Shown here piece after piece: positions 31,522-39,520 of a DNA stretch of 64,000 nucleotides (positions within the stretch are counted from its first letter, which is position 1; every line of letters starts with the position of its first letter). The notes below the pieces were generated by a model. That model was not told the origin of the DNA and did no database searches. It saw only the letters and a list, made by a program, of their open reading frames with translations. The stretch comes from an uncultured Salinisphaerales bacterium. GTDB taxonomy: Bacteria; Pseudomonadota; Gammaproteobacteria; Nevskiales; CAJXLF01. Location: assembly GCA_913055805.1 (NCBI GenBank), contig CAJXLF010000001.1, forward strand, positions 1-64,000, read 5' to 3'. A program made the translations under genes and the position numbers.

Positions 31522-31562
31522 CCCTCATCCTAACTTTCTCCCCTGGGGGGAGAAGGGACTGG
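31522..31562 (-). repeat. Palindromic repeat, copy 4 (right flank of DUF559 gene)
   Basis: Read on the minus strand, CCCTTCTCCCCCCAGGGGAGAA is followed by AGTTAGGATGAGGGG, matching copy 3 in order (hairpin, then TTRGGRTGAGGG). Copies 3 and 4 therefore face each other as inverted repeats around the DUF559 gene. Confidence 0.75.
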
Positions 31563-31590
31563 ATAGTCCGAGCGTTCATCTGATGATCCC

Positions 31591-33111
31591 TCAGTTGTTC
31601 CAGTGGCCGATCGCAGCATGCAGATCCGGTGTGAGATCGGCGTTGTCGCGCATGGGGCGGTTGGTCAGGGCGGCGGTGGCCAGCAGTTTGTGTAACGTTG
31701 CTTCGCTGAGTTCAGGTTCGGCGGCGATATCCGGGTTGGCATCGAGGAAGCCGGTATGTACGTCACCGGCAATGAAGGCCGGGTGGTTCAGCAGCCGGCG
31801 CAGGAAGGCTGTATTGGTCTTGCAGCCGAGCAGGGCCAGATCACGCAGGGCGGCATCGGCGCGGGCACGGGCCTCCTCGCGATCCGCGCCGCGGATGACC
31901 AGCTTGGCCAGCATGGGGTCGAAGGCTGCTGTCACGGCGCCGCCTTCCACAATACCGTCATCCATGCGGATGCCTTCGCCGGTGGGCACCTTCCAGCGCA
32001 GCACCGGGCCGGTGGTCGGGGTGAAGCCGGCGGCCGCATCCTCGGCGTAGATGCGGAATTCGATGGCGTGGCCGCTGGCGGTGATGTCCTGCTGCTCGTA
32101 GCCCAGTTTCTCTCCGGCCGCGATACGTAGCTGCTCTGCCACCAGATCCTTGCCGGTGATTTCCTCGGTGACCGGATGCTCCACCTGCAGGCGTGTGTTG
32201 GTTTCCAGGAAGTAGAACTCGGCCTCGCCGCCCGACTCACCAAAGATAAATTCCACGGTGCCGGCGTTGCGGTAGCCGGCGCTGCGGGCAATACCGGCGG
32301 CGGTTTCACAGATTTCGTTGCGTAGTTTTTCGTCCAGCGCGGGCGAGGGGGTTTCCTCGACAATCTTCTGGAAGCGGCGCTGCACCGAGCATTCGCGTTC
32401 GAACAGGTGTACGACGTTGCCGTGGGCGTCGCCCAGCACCTGCACCTCGATATGGCGCGGGTTCTCGATGAATTTTTCCACGTACAGACGGCCATCGCCG
32501 AAGTAGCGCTGGCCTTCACTGCGGGCGCGTTCGATTTCAGATTCCAGTTGATCCGCTTCGCGAACCACGCGCATGCCCTTGCCGCCGCCGCCGGCCGCCG
32601 GCTTGATCAGCAGGGGCAGCGGCAGCGCCCTGGCGCGTTCCAGGAAGGTTGCCGGGTCGTCATCTTCAATGGCCGAGGGGGCGACCGGGAAGCCGGCTTT
32701 TTCAACAAAGGCGCGGGCGCGCACCTTGTCGCCCATGAGTTCGATCTGTTCCGGGGTAGGGCCGACGAAAGCAATGCCGGCGTCTGTGACGGCGCGGCAG
32801 AAGTCGGCGTTCTCGGACAGGAAGCCATAACCGGGGTGGATGGCGCCGGCGCCTACCTGTCTGGCTGCTGCCAGGATCTGCGCGGCGTCCAGGTAGGCGG
32901 CCACCGGTGTCTCGCCGGTGATTTCCACGGCCTGGTCGGCGATGGCCAGTGCCGGGGTCTTGCGGTCGGCGCTGTGGTAGACCACGGCGCCTTTCAGGCC
33001 GAGCGCCTTGATCGTGCGCAGGATGCGCGCCGCAATCTCGCCGCGGTTGGCGACCAGTACGGTGTCGAAAGGCCAGCTGCTTGTGTCGATGGTGGTCATG
33101 TGACTGCTCAT
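31591..33111 (-). CDS. Acyl-CoA carboxylase biotin carboxylase subunit (alpha N-terminal part)
   Basis: A 506-residue biotin carboxylase. VANRGEIAARIL opens the N-domain, GYGFLSENADF follows, KPAAGGGGKGMRVV is the ATP-grasp glycine loop, and EMNT-like LETNTRLQVEHPVTEEITG is the active-site block. The protein continues past the C-domain into the start of the linker (TFLRRLLNHPAFIAGDVHTGFLD) but stops at HWNN, where MccA/AtuF proteins normally run on into the BT and biotinyl domains. Its ATG overlaps the TetR stop by 1 bp. It makes carboxy-biotin for the carboxyltransferase at 28863-30470. Confidence 0.93.
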   Translation of the reverse strand: MSSHMTTIDTSSWPFDTVLVANRGEIAARILRTIKALGLKGAVVYHSADRKTPALAIADQAVEITGETPVAAYLDAAQILAAARQVGAGAIHPGYGFLSENADFCRAVTDAGIAFVGPTPEQIELMGDKVRARAFVEKAGFPVAPSAIEDDDPATFLERARALPLPLLIKPAAGGGGKGMRVVREADQLESEIERARSEGQRYFGDGRLYVEKFIENPRHIEVQVLGDAHGNVVHLFERECSVQRRFQKIVEETPSPALDEKLRNEICETAAGIARSAGYRNAGTVEFIFGESGGEAEFYFLETNTRLQVEHPVTEEITGKDLVAEQLRIAAGEKLGYEQQDITASGHAIEFRIYAEDAAAGFTPTTGPVLRWKVPTGEGIRMDDGIVEGGAVTAAFDPMLAKLVIRGADREEARARADAALRDLALLGCKTNTAFLRRLLNHPAFIAGDVHTGFLDANPDIAAEPELSEATLHKLLATAALTNRPMRDNADLTPDLHAAIGHWNN

Positions 33112-33797
33112 CAGGATGTTCCCAGTTTCTGTTCCAGCCGCTCTGCCAGTTCCGACAGGCGGCGTGTTTCCTGTTCAAAATTGCGTTGGTAGTTCTGCTC
33201 ATCGGCTTTGCCGATGCCCTGCCACAGCAGGCTGCAAACCTGGTCGGTAATGCTGTCGATCTCGAGTTCGCCATGGCCGCAGAGGTAGGGCCAGATGTAA
33301 TGCTCGATGCCGCCGAAGATCATGTCGCGCAGCAAGGTGACCGGCAGGTCATCACGCAGAGCGCCCGCGGCGATGCCGGCCTGCAGGGCTTCCACCAGCA
33401 GTTCGGTGTAGGCGCGGTTGAGTTTCTGCAGGGGTGAGCCGTGATAACCCTGTTCGGCGCGGAACTCATTGAAGGTGAGGCGGCAGAGGTCCGGGTTGTC
33501 GCGCATGGTGCGCAGATGACGCCAGATCAGCAGGCGCATGCGGGCATGGGTGTCGCGCACGCCTTCCAGGTCCTGCTCGTAGCCTTCGAACAGGCTTTCG
33601 TACCACTGCGTCAGCACAAGCAGCAGCAGCTCGCGCTTGCTCTCGAAATACTTGTAGACCGTGCCCTCGACAACACCCACGCGCGCCGCCACCTCGGCCA
33701 TGGATGTGGCCTCGTAGCCGCGTTCGCTGAACAGCTCGCGCGCCGTCTGCAGAATCTCTGCAACGCGCTGTTCTTTTGTGCCGCGTGTGCTGCTCAT
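33111..33797 (-). CDS. TetR-family regulator of the acyl-CoA carboxylase locus
   Basis: A 228-residue TetR protein; the helix-turn-helix is TSMAEVAARVGVVEGTVYKYFESK (about 31-54). It heads the operon and overlaps the biotin carboxylase start by 1 bp. Two strong palindromes with GTGAGT/ACTCAC half-sites in the divergent promoter at 34771-34887 are its likely operators. TetR control is as in the atu (acyclic terpene) system, whereas liu (leucine) operons usually use a MerR regulator; that favours an Atu-like role without proving it. Confidence 0.9.
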   Translation of the reverse strand: MSSTRGTKEQRVAEILQTARELFSERGYEATSMAEVAARVGVVEGTVYKYFESKRELLLLVLTQWYESLFEGYEQDLEGVRDTHARMRLLIWRHLRTMRDNPDLCRLTFNEFRAEQGYHGSPLQKLNRAYTELLVEALQAGIAAGALRDDLPVTLLRDMIFGGIEHYIWPYLCGHGELEIDSITDQVCSLLWQGIGKADEQNYQRNFEQETRRLSELAERLEQKLGTS

Positions 33798-33820
33798 GAC
33801 TTTCGCGGGCCTCCGGGCGT

Positions 33821-33915
33821 CCGTTCTCCCTGAGCTGGTCGAAGGGCGCTTGCGGTATGTCCAGGGGCTTCGACAGCGCCTGTCCTGAGCTTGTCGAAGG
33901 GCTCAGCCCGAACGG
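33821..33915. repeat. REP-like repeat cluster
   Basis: CGTTCTCCCTGAGCTGGTCG with GAAGGGC is followed by an inverted CTTCGACAGCGCC and a second CCTGAGCTTGTCGAAGGGC, then CTCAGCCCGAACGG. The motifs CCTGAGC-n-GTCGAAGGGC and CGAACGG match the copy at 25201-25258. It fills the gap between the TetR and crotonase genes. Confidence 0.7.
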
Positions 33916-33935
33916 TCTGCATCAGATTCGCATCC

Positions 33936-34730
33936 TCAGTTGCCGGTGAATTTCGGCGCACGCTTTTCCTGGAAAGCCGCCAGGCCCTCGGCGGCGTCCT
34001 GCGTGCTGGACATCACCGGCACCATGCTCTGGGCATATTCCAGCGCCTGCGGCAGGCTCATGTCGCGCATGGCGGCAAAAGCCTGCTTGCCCAGGCGGAT
34101 AGCGGTGGGGGATTTGTCGACGACGCGCGACAGCAACCAGTCGGTTTTTTCATCGAGCTCGGCGCGCGGCGCCAGGTAGTTGAACAGGCCCCACTCCAGG
34201 CCGTCGGCCGCGGTGAACTGCTCGCCGGTGATGCACATTTCCTGCAGCTTGCGCGGCGGCAGACTGCGGATCATGTAGGGCAGGATCATCATCGGCGTGA
34301 GGCCGATTTTTGATTCCGTGGTGCCAATGCGGATGTCGTCGGCGGCAATAGCCATGTCACAGGCACAGAGCAGGCCGAAGCCACCGGCCATGACATGCCC
34401 GTTCACCCGGGCAATGACCGGAAGGGGACAATCCAGCAGTTGCTTGAACAACTGCACGATGTAGTGTCGTGGGCGCGAAAAGTCGACATCAAAAGCGAAG
34501 CCCTTCACGCCCTTGGTCAGGTCAGCGCCGGCACAGAAGGCCTTGTCGCCCGCGCCGGTAAGCACAATGGCGCGTACTTCGCCGCTGTCGACCGCCTCCG
34601 AAATGCCCTGTGATATGCGCGCGATGACGTCCGCATTCATGGCGTTGCGGCGTTCTTCACGGTTGATGATGATCCATTGCACCGCCTGTCCGTTGTGCTG
34701 GCGGCGCTCGATCAGGACGTCTTCAGACAT
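33936..34730 (-). CDS. Enoyl-CoA hydratase/isomerase (crotonase family)
   Basis: A 264-residue crotonase. GDKAFCAGADL forms the first part of the oxyanion hole and NGHVMAGGFGLLCACDMAIAADD the second (split at about residues 104-126), with TTESKIGLTPMM in the position of the second catalytic glutamate. Likely hydrates a branched glutaconyl-CoA (LiuC/AtuE role). It is the first gene on its side of the divergent promoter holding the two TetR palindromes, and lies upstream of the TetR-carboxylase operon on the same strand. Confidence 0.9.
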   Translation of the reverse strand: MSEDVLIERRQHNGQAVQWIIINREERRNAMNADVIARISQGISEAVDSGEVRAIVLTGAGDKAFCAGADLTKGVKGFAFDVDFSRPRHYIVQLFKQLLDCPLPVIARVNGHVMAGGFGLLCACDMAIAADDIRIGTTESKIGLTPMMILPYMIRSLPPRKLQEMCITGEQFTAADGLEWGLFNYLAPRAELDEKTDWLLSRVVDKSPTAIRLGKQAFAAMRDMSLPQALEYAQSMVPVMSSTQDAAEGLAAFQEKRAPKFTGN

Positions 34731-34770
34731 GTCGTCTCCCGGTCTCGTTGACTGGTAATCTGAGATAAAG

Positions 34771-34887
34771 GTGAGTTAGACTCACTTTTTGCTTTTTACT
34801 ATCCTGCTCTCATCATTATCGAAATGCAATGCGTCATTTGGATGAGGTGTTGCAAGTTAGTAAGAGTGAAAGTGAGTTCAACTCACT
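34771..34887. promoter_or_regulatory. Two TetR-type operators in a divergent promoter
   Basis: Site 1 is GTGAGT-TAG-ACTCAC (34771-34785). Site 2 is AGTGAGTT-C-AACTCACT (34871-34887), a perfect 17-bp palindrome. They share the GTGAGTY-n-RACTCAC core and sit 86 bp apart between divergent crotonase genes starting at 34730 and 34963. The TetR protein encoded at 33111-33797 is the obvious candidate regulator. Confidence 0.75.
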
Positions 34888-34962
34888 CAAAGGCATGAGG
34901 AGCGCGGGCAGCAGGGGTGCTAACGTGCGCGCTGTACAGGGCGGGGTGCCGACGGAGACAGA

Positions 34963-35955
34963 ATGACAGACCGGCTCATGCTTTCGGTGGATGAACTCGG
35001 CGCACTGGCGCAGGCGGGGCCTGCGCCAGTGGATTATTCGCCCATGGGCAGGCGGCAGGCGTTGGTGCTGAACACAGCCAGCGATGCCGAGGCCCTGGAT
35101 CACCTGGGTGAATGGTTGCGCAGCCTGGTCTGTCCGGTGATTGGCGTAGGGCAGGCGGATGACGCATTGGCGACAGCCTGTGATGTGCTCTTTGCCAGCG
35201 AGGATGAGGCGGCAGCGCTGTTGCCGCGTATCGAAGCCAATCCGGTGGCGGCCACGGTGCTGGTGCAGGTGCTGCGTACTACCGAGGACATGCCGGTGGC
35301 GCAGGCGCTGACCGTCGAGTCGATGGCCTACGCCACCTTGCAGACGGGCCGCGAATACAGCGCCTGGTTGGCGCGCATGCGGCCGCAGCTGGAAATGAAC
35401 AGCGACAGTGGTCCGGCGGTGGTGGTCGAGCGTGATGGCGACCGCCTGCAGATGGAGCTGAACCGTCCGGGCAACCGCAACGGCATGTCGGTGGAAATGC
35501 GTGACGCGCTGAATGAGGCGCTGCAGCTGGTGCTGGTCGATGACAGCATTGAAGAAGTGCACATCAGTGGCCGTGGCAAGTGCTTTTCTACCGGCGGTGA
35601 TCTGAACGAGTTCGGTAGCGTGCCGGATGCGGCCACCGGGCACATCGTGCGCGGGCTGAGCGTGCCGGGCAGTTTGCTGGCGCGCTGCGCGCCGCGGGTG
35701 ACAGCGCATCTGCATGGTGCCTGCATTGGTTCGGGTATCGAGTTTCCGGCCTTTGCCGGCCGGGTGGTGGCGCGCAGCAGTACGCATTTTCTGCTGCCCG
35801 AAGTCGGCATGGGGCTGATTCCCGGCGCCGGCGGCTGCATCAGTATCGCGCGGCGCATGGGGCGCCAGCGCTGCGCCAGGCTGTGCCTGTCGGGCCAGAG
35901 AATCAAGGCATCGCAGGCCCTGGAATGGGGTCTGGTGGATGCCATTGAAGATTGA
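34963..35955 (+). CDS. Crotonase-family protein with N-terminal extension
   Basis: A 330-residue protein. Residues about 130-330 are a crotonase domain: RPGNRNGMSVEMRDAL, GRGKCFSTGGDLNEFG, HLHGACIGSGIEFPAFAG and LLPEVGMGLIPGAGGCISIARRMG, with the catalytic glutamate candidate in LPEVGMGL. Residues 1-130 have no motif I can name and look like a degenerate crotonase-like half (DEAAALLPRIEANPVAATVLVQVLR). Start 34963 is the first ATG after the operator region. It begins the plus-strand catabolic operon followed by the acyl-CoA dehydrogenase 38 bp downstream. Confidence 0.87.
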   Translation: MTDRLMLSVDELGALAQAGPAPVDYSPMGRRQALVLNTASDAEALDHLGEWLRSLVCPVIGVGQADDALATACDVLFASEDEAAALLPRIEANPVAATVLVQVLRTTEDMPVAQALTVESMAYATLQTGREYSAWLARMRPQLEMNSDSGPAVVVERDGDRLQMELNRPGNRNGMSVEMRDALNEALQLVLVDDSIEEVHISGRGKCFSTGGDLNEFGSVPDAATGHIVRGLSVPGSLLARCAPRVTAHLHGACIGSGIEFPAFAGRVVARSSTHFLLPEVGMGLIPGAGGCISIARRMGRQRCARLCLSGQRIKASQALEWGLVDAIED

Positions 35956-35993
35956 AACAACCTTAGCGAAACAGTTAACGAACAGGATCAGTT

Positions 35994-37187
35994 ATGTCAG
36001 AGCAACCGGGTGTGATGCAGGCTTTTACCGGCCTGTCCGATCAGGAAGCCGAAATTCTTTACCAGGCGGACCGCTTCGCCAAGGCGGAGTTGTACCCCAT
36101 CGCCCAGCGCATGGACGACGAGGAATGGTGGGATGACACGATCTTTCCGAAGATCGGCGAGACCGGCTATTTCGGCGTGACCGCGCCGGAGCAGTACGGC
36201 GGCTCCAACATGGACATCATGACCAGCGGCCTGATCCTGCAGGCCTTCTCGCGCTGGAATCATGCGCTGGGGCTGGCCTGGGTGGCGCATGAGAATCTCT
36301 GTCTGCACAACATTCTGCGCAATGCCAGCGAGGAGCAGAAAGCCAAGTACGTGCCGGGCCTGGTCAGCGGCAAGCTGATCGGTGCGCTGGGCCTGACCGA
36401 GCCGGGCGCCGGTTCCGATGCGCTGGGCTCGATGGGCACCACGGCGCGCCGCGAGGGCGACGAGTATGTGCTCAACGGCCGCAAGATCTACATCACCAAC
36501 GGTCCGGTGGCCGATGTGCTGCTGGTCTACGCCAAGACCGACAAGGACAAGGGCGCGCAGGGTATTTCCGCCTTTATCGTGGAGAAGGACGCCCCCGGTT
36601 TCTCCGTGGCGCAAAAGCTGATCAAGATGGGCTTCCGTGGCAGCCAGACCGCGGAACTGGTGTTCGACAATTGCCGCATTCCGGCCGCCAATCTGGTGGG
36701 CGAGGAAAACCGTGGCGTGAAAGTGGTCATGAGCGGCCTGGACCTGGAGCGCGCCATGATTTCGCCGATCTGCCTGGGCATTGCCGAGCGCGCCCTGCAG
36801 TTGTCCATCGACTACGCCAGCCAGCGCAAGCAGTTCGGTCAGCCGATCGGCAACTTCCAGATGATCCGCGGCAAACTGGCGGACATGTATGTGTGGGTGG
36901 AGGCCATGCGCCTGTTCACCTACCAGACGCTGCGTGCCGCAAACACGGTGGGTGAGAACGACGGCGGCCGCGGCGACATTCACAAGATCACCGCTGCTGG
37001 CGTGATGTTCGTGGCGGAAACACTGAACAAGGTGCTGAACGAAGCGGTGCAGGTGCATGGCGGCACCGGTTATATCTGGGAATCGGAAATCAACCGTCTG
37101 TATCGCTCCATCAAATTGCTGGAAATCGGCGCGGGTACCACTGAGGTGCGCAAGATCATCATCAGTGATGACTTGTTGCGGGGTTGA
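35994..37187 (+). CDS. Acyl-CoA dehydrogenase, isovaleryl-CoA dehydrogenase type
   Basis: A 397-residue flavoprotein oxidising acyl-CoA to 2-enoyl-CoA, passing electrons to ETF. The signature LTEPGAGSDALGSM and the C-terminal HGGTGYIWESEINRLYRSIKLLEIGAGTTEVRK are present. At the position where most family members have a catalytic Glu (YEGT) this protein has GAGT, and GLDLERAM supplies a glutamate at the alternative site, exactly as in isovaleryl-CoA dehydrogenase. That suits a branched-chain substrate such as isovaleryl- or citronellyl-CoA, feeding the carboxylase encoded nearby. Confidence 0.93.
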   Translation: MSEQPGVMQAFTGLSDQEAEILYQADRFAKAELYPIAQRMDDEEWWDDTIFPKIGETGYFGVTAPEQYGGSNMDIMTSGLILQAFSRWNHALGLAWVAHENLCLHNILRNASEEQKAKYVPGLVSGKLIGALGLTEPGAGSDALGSMGTTARREGDEYVLNGRKIYITNGPVADVLLVYAKTDKDKGAQGISAFIVEKDAPGFSVAQKLIKMGFRGSQTAELVFDNCRIPAANLVGEENRGVKVVMSGLDLERAMISPICLGIAERALQLSIDYASQRKQFGQPIGNFQMIRGKLADMYVWVEAMRLFTYQTLRAANTVGENDGGRGDIHKITAAGVMFVAETLNKVLNEAVQVHGGTGYIWESEINRLYRSIKLLEIGAGTTEVRKIIISDDLLRG

Positions 37188-37218
37188 GAAATTACGCACA
37201 GCCGTAAAGACGGGTGAA

Positions 37219-37271
37219 TCCACAGATTACACAGATTGCACAGATTAGTTCCCTCTCCCCTGGCGGGAGAG
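37219..37271 (+). repeat. Two dispersed repeats side by side
   Basis: TCCACAGATTACACAGATT with GCACAGATT (37219-37247) is a copy of the repeat ending the unit at 21268-21498. It is followed at once by CCCTCTCCCCTGGCGGGAGAG (37251-37271), a truncated copy 5 of the GGGAGAGGG palindrome that has lost its last bases. They occupy the gap between the dehydrogenase and SDR genes. Confidence 0.7.
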
Positions 37272-37297
37272 CCTCATCCGCGGTGAAGGCGGAAAAT

Positions 37298-38146
37298 ATG
37301 CAAGAAAGCGTCCTAAAAGAACTCGAAGCCCTCTGGGCGGAACCCACTGTCTATCGCCCCGATCTGTTCGCCGGCAAGGTGGCGCTGGTCAGCGGTGGCG
37401 GCAGCGGTATCGGTCGTGCGGTGGCCATGCTGTTTGCCCGGCTCGGTGCGAAAGTCGCCATCTGTGGCCGCACAGCGGAAAAGCTGGAAGCGGTGGCGGA
37501 ATTCGTGAACAGCCGTGGCGGAGAAATGCTGGCGGTGCCCACCGACATCCGCGAGCCGGAGCAGATTGATGCCCTTTATAAAAAGGTCGAGGAAACCTAT
37601 GGCGGTCTCGATTATCTGGTGAACAACGCGGGTGGCCAGTTTCCGGCCAACGCCATCGATTTCACGCCCAAGGGCTGGAACGCGGTCATCAACAACAACC
37701 TCAATTCCAGCTGGTACATGATGCAGCGCGCTGCCCAGGTCTGGCGTGATGCCGGGCGCGAGGGTTCAATCGTAAACGTGGTGGTCGTGACCGAGCGCGG
37801 CATGCCGGGGGTGGCGCATACCGTGGCCGCGCGGGCCGGTGTGATCGGTGCCTGCCGCACGGTGGCGGTGGAATGGGCGCCGCTGAATATCCGCGTCAAC
37901 TGTGTGGCGCCCGGCCTGACCGCGACCAAGGGGCTGGATGTCTATCCGCCCGAAGCGGTGAAGGAATTCCCCAAGGCGAATCCCATGCGGCGTCCCGGTA
38001 CGGCCATGGAAATCGCCGAAGCCTGTATCTATCTGAGTGCGCCTTCTGGTAATTTTATTACCGGCGAAGTGCTCACGGTGGACGGCGGGGGACGTCTATG
38101 GGGCGAGCTGTGGACCGCGGGCCGGCCGGAATATTACACAGACTAG
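37298..38146 (+). CDS. Short-chain dehydrogenase/reductase
   Basis: A 282-residue SDR: the cofactor motif GGGSGIG is near 34-40, NNAGG about 107-111, and the C-terminal FITGEVLTVDGGGRL is typical. At the usual Y-x-x-x-K position the sequence reads HTVAARAGVIG, so the catalytic tyrosine appears to be missing, as in 2,4-dienoyl-CoA reductase-like and some AtuB/G-type SDRs. ATG 37298 is preferred; the upstream in-frame start is repeat DNA. It closes the plus-strand catabolic set. Confidence 0.88.
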   Translation: MQESVLKELEALWAEPTVYRPDLFAGKVALVSGGGSGIGRAVAMLFARLGAKVAICGRTAEKLEAVAEFVNSRGGEMLAVPTDIREPEQIDALYKKVEETYGGLDYLVNNAGGQFPANAIDFTPKGWNAVINNNLNSSWYMMQRAAQVWRDAGREGSIVNVVVVTERGMPGVAHTVAARAGVIGACRTVAVEWAPLNIRVNCVAPGLTATKGLDVYPPEAVKEFPKANPMRRPGTAMEIAEACIYLSAPSGNFITGEVLTVDGGGRLWGELWTAGRPEYYTD

Positions 38147-38215
38147 GCGTGCTAAGCTGACTTCAGGTCAATCGGCCTGCTTTCAAAGTAGAACGCTAAT
38201 ACCGAGGAGTCAGTC

Positions 38216-38635
38216 TTGAAAAAGCTATTTTTCTTTTCGCTGGGCGTAATCGCGCTAGGCGCCAACAGCATTGTTTTTGCCCAGACAAAACTCAGTGAAG
38301 TCGGGTCTTTGTACGTGAATTACGCAGCTGACCAGGAGATTGAAGGCTGCGGTGCGCGGGTGGTTTCTTCGCTTACATCGGAAGGCCTGCATGCTGTACC
38401 CGATGAGGCCAGGGCTGACGCCACGCTCAATGTGAAGGTAAAAACGGATCGGGGCGGATTGAGACCCAACCTGGAATGGGCTGCGGTGCTGGTCGCAAGG
38501 GATGGTACCCGTCTTTTTTCTGAAAGCGGTTCAGAATCGGGGTGGTCATTGCCGATGGCTTGTGACGATGTTGCCTCGAACCTCGCCGAAGAACTTGCGG
38601 ATGCCATGAAGGAAGCGCGTCAGGCAGGTTTCTAG
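38216..38635 (+). CDS. Small secreted protein of unknown function
   Basis: A 139-residue protein with a signal peptide (MKKLFFFSLGVIALGANSIVFA, cut near 22-23). The mature part carries two cysteines (EGCGARVV and PMACDDVA) that could form a disulfide, and an alpha-beta pattern. I do not recognise the family. GAGG lies upstream of the TTG/ATG boundary at 38216; the start is read from the TTG immediately followed by AAAAAG. The next gene, also periplasmic, begins 58 bp later on the same strand. Confidence 0.65.
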   Translation: MKKLFFFSLGVIALGANSIVFAQTKLSEVGSLYVNYAADQEIEGCGARVVSSLTSEGLHAVPDEARADATLNVKVKTDRGGLRPNLEWAAVLVARDGTRLFSESGSESGWSLPMACDDVASNLAEELADAMKEARQAGF

Positions 38636-38692
38636 CATTGCAGGCGGTATTCCCCCGTGAATCCCGCATGATGCTTGCGACGGAGTAGTTCG

Positions 38693-39451
38693 ATGAGATC
38701 CATCTTTCTTGTGTTGCTCTTTCTCTCACAGACCGCGAACGCGGCGGATGACCTCGCCAGCTTCCAGGCCAACGTCAACAAGCGCCTGACCAGCAAGCCG
38801 CAGGGTTACGCCACGCCGTTCAGCGGTATCTTTTCCATCACTTCCGCCGAGGCCGCCAATGTCACTACGCCGGTGCTGATGGACACCGAGCTGACCATGG
38901 TCGCCAACAGCTATGGCGACAAATGGGTCTACATGAACAAGCAGCGATCCGATGTGGAGCGTGACAAGGTACTGGCGATCCGCAAGAAGGCTATCGAAGA
39001 TCTGCCATGGCATGCTTCGATAACGTTCCGTCATGGCGACAAGCCGGTCGGTATGGTGCTGTACTCGGCGGTCGATTGTGGCTTTTGCCGTCGCCTGGAA
39101 GCCTTTCTGGCCAAACACGAGTTCAGCTACACCGTGTTTCCTTCCAGTTTGAGTCCGCAGAATTTTTCCCTGGCCCAGGACGTCTGGTGCAACGCCAATC
39201 CCGGCCAGGCCTGGATGACGGTGATGCGCGAGGAGGGCGAGATTCCGCATGTCGCCAGTTGCCCGAGCTACCCCATTGCCGATATCCGCTACATGGGTGC
39301 GTTGTTTGTTTACGGCAACACCCCCGGCATTATCTTTGCCGACGGTACCGTGTTCATGCGTCTGCCTGAAGGGCCGGAAGAAGAGGCGCAGTTCGTCGAG
39401 GAAGTTCAGGCGAAGATCGACCAGGGCATCGTTTTCAATATTCCGCAATAA
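38693..39451 (+). CDS. Periplasmic thioredoxin-fold protein with CGFC motif
   Basis: A 252-residue protein with a signal peptide (MRSIFLVLLFLSQTANA) and a DsbC/DsbG-like thioredoxin fold. The redox motif is C129-G-F-C132 in YSAVDCGFCRRLEAFL, and YGNTPGIIFADG supplies the cis-proline loop. DsbC itself uses CGYC. The upstream 90 residues would be a dimerisation-type domain but are not clearly homologous. A further cysteine pair (VWCNAN and VASCPSY) is present. It is likely a periplasmic thiol-disulfide exchange protein; partner unknown. Confidence 0.82.
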   Translation: MRSIFLVLLFLSQTANAADDLASFQANVNKRLTSKPQGYATPFSGIFSITSAEAANVTTPVLMDTELTMVANSYGDKWVYMNKQRSDVERDKVLAIRKKAIEDLPWHASITFRHGDKPVGMVLYSAVDCGFCRRLEAFLAKHEFSYTVFPSSLSPQNFSLAQDVWCNANPGQAWMTVMREEGEIPHVASCPSYPIADIRYMGALFVYGNTPGIIFADGTVFMRLPEGPEEEAQFVEEVQAKIDQGIVFNIPQ

Positions 39452-39461
39452 GTAAAACTGC

Positions 39462-39515
39462 TTGACAGCCGTTGTGTCGGCCGTTAGATTAACAGTGTAT
39501 ATTTAACAGTGTTAA
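39462..39515 (+). promoter_or_regulatory. Promoter with TetR-type operator repeats
   Basis: TTGACA (39462-39467) and TAGATT (39485-39490) are spaced 17 bp, a near-consensus promoter. Two direct copies of TTAACAGTGT begin at 39489 and 39503, the second forming the palindrome TTAACA-G-TGTTAA (39503-39515). They overlap the -10 and start site, as expected for repression by the TetR protein encoded directly downstream. Confidence 0.7.
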
Positions 39516-39520
39516 TCATT

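Noticed and set aside
28863-33111. Propionyl- or acetyl-CoA carboxylase as the identity of the biotin enzyme
   Set aside because: The carboxyltransferase length and its VKAATGED and ITGFMVGKAYEERGI blocks fit the methylcrotonyl/geranyl group better; the carrier has the BT domain of MccA-type subunits, not the short AccB form.
35997-37223. 408-codon minus-strand frame opposite the acyl-CoA dehydrogenase
   Set aside because: The plus strand encodes an unmistakable dehydrogenase with all motifs; the antisense frame has no recognisable features.
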